Assembly: GCF_029478095.1 (NCBI RefSeq)
Contig: NZ_JAKOAV010000015.1
Location: forward strand, 35,332 to 89,019
Reading direction: 5' to 3'
Source of the DNA: Pelotomaculum isophthalicicum JI
GTDB taxonomy: Bacteria > Bacillota > Desulfotomaculia > Desulfotomaculales > Pelotomaculaceae
DNA length: 53,688 bases
Shown here: one piece after another, positions 53,669-53,688 of the stretch
How positions within the stretch are numbered: the stretch's first letter is position 1
Layout of the letters: every line of letters begins with the position of its first letter
Program-made: the position numbers and the translations under genes
The notes under the pieces: model-generated
Databases searched by the model: none
What the model saw: only the letters and a program-made list of their open reading frames with translations
What the model was told of the DNA's origin: nothing

Positions 53669-53688
53669 TCATTATGTCAGGAGCAGCG

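Overview
The window reads as a chromosomal segment of a spore-forming, anaerobic, low-to-mid GC Firmicute. The nearest guess is the Desulfotomaculum/Pelotomaculum type of Peptococcaceae; this is inferred from content, not from a search. Pointers are a T-box, a glmS ribozyme, a cdaA-cdaR-glmM-glmS cluster, a PdaA-like deacetylase, an exported [FeFe]-hydrogenase, SLH surface proteins and citramalate-based isoleucine synthesis.

Layout. (1) 1-3828: one end of a Tn7-like transposon (tnsC partial, tnsB, tnsA, and four tandem TnsB-type repeats) whose edge lies about two dozen bases past the glmS stop, the classical attTn7 position. (2) 3852-9481: glmS with its self-cleaving ribozyme leader, glmM, cdaR and cdaA (amino-sugar and c-di-AMP cell-wall module). 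(3) 9494-23799: a long minus-strand branched-chain amino-acid operon (ilvE, ilvD, ilvB, ilvN, ilvC, second ilvB, leuA, leuC, leuD, leuB, cimA) behind a near-consensus promoter and a T-box whose specifier looks like an Ile codon. (4) 23871-29514: a tiny Cys/Gly-rich ORF with an in-frame amber codon, a DUF2325 protein, and a three-gene Tat-exported [FeFe]-hydrogenase operon (catalytic subunit, HybA-like ferredoxin, HybB/NrfD-like membrane subunit). (5) 30102-32690: metE under a cobalamin riboswitch. (6) 32781-33234: a gene graveyard (SDR N-terminus, DUF2325 C-terminus, ECF transporter pieces). (7) 33280-37211: an SDR oxidoreductase and a cbiMQO cobalt (or nickel) ECF transporter. (8) 37519-39810: an AT-rich two-gene Zn-finger/HTH module and a decayed beta-helix surface protein. 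(9) 39914-43339: a tandem dynamin-like GTPase operon with three small partner proteins and a facing membrane protein. (10) 43359-48379: three alpha/alpha-toroid carbohydrate enzymes, one cell-surface (SLH) and two cytoplasmic. (11) 48498-53668: PdaA-like lipoprotein, an IS200-type transposase, a UPF0173 metal hydrolase and a large peptidoglycan-binding-domain protein whose 5' end is unresolved.

How the parts work together. The ilv/leu/cim operon makes all three branched-chain amino acids, with cimA replacing threonine deaminase for isoleucine and leuBCD probably serving both pathways. Cobalt uptake (cbiMQO) and B12-repressed metE are linked by cobalamin economy. glmS/glmM feed UDP-GlcNAc synthesis next to the c-di-AMP cyclase that monitors wall homeostasis.

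The stretch most likely to hold something undescribed is 39914-43339, where a double-GTPase dynamin without any membrane segment is followed by two soluble small proteins and a tail-anchored one. Five copies of an intergenic inverted repeat built from short CAGAATT/CAGTAGT units, and three related CCACGAAG hairpins, recur across the window.
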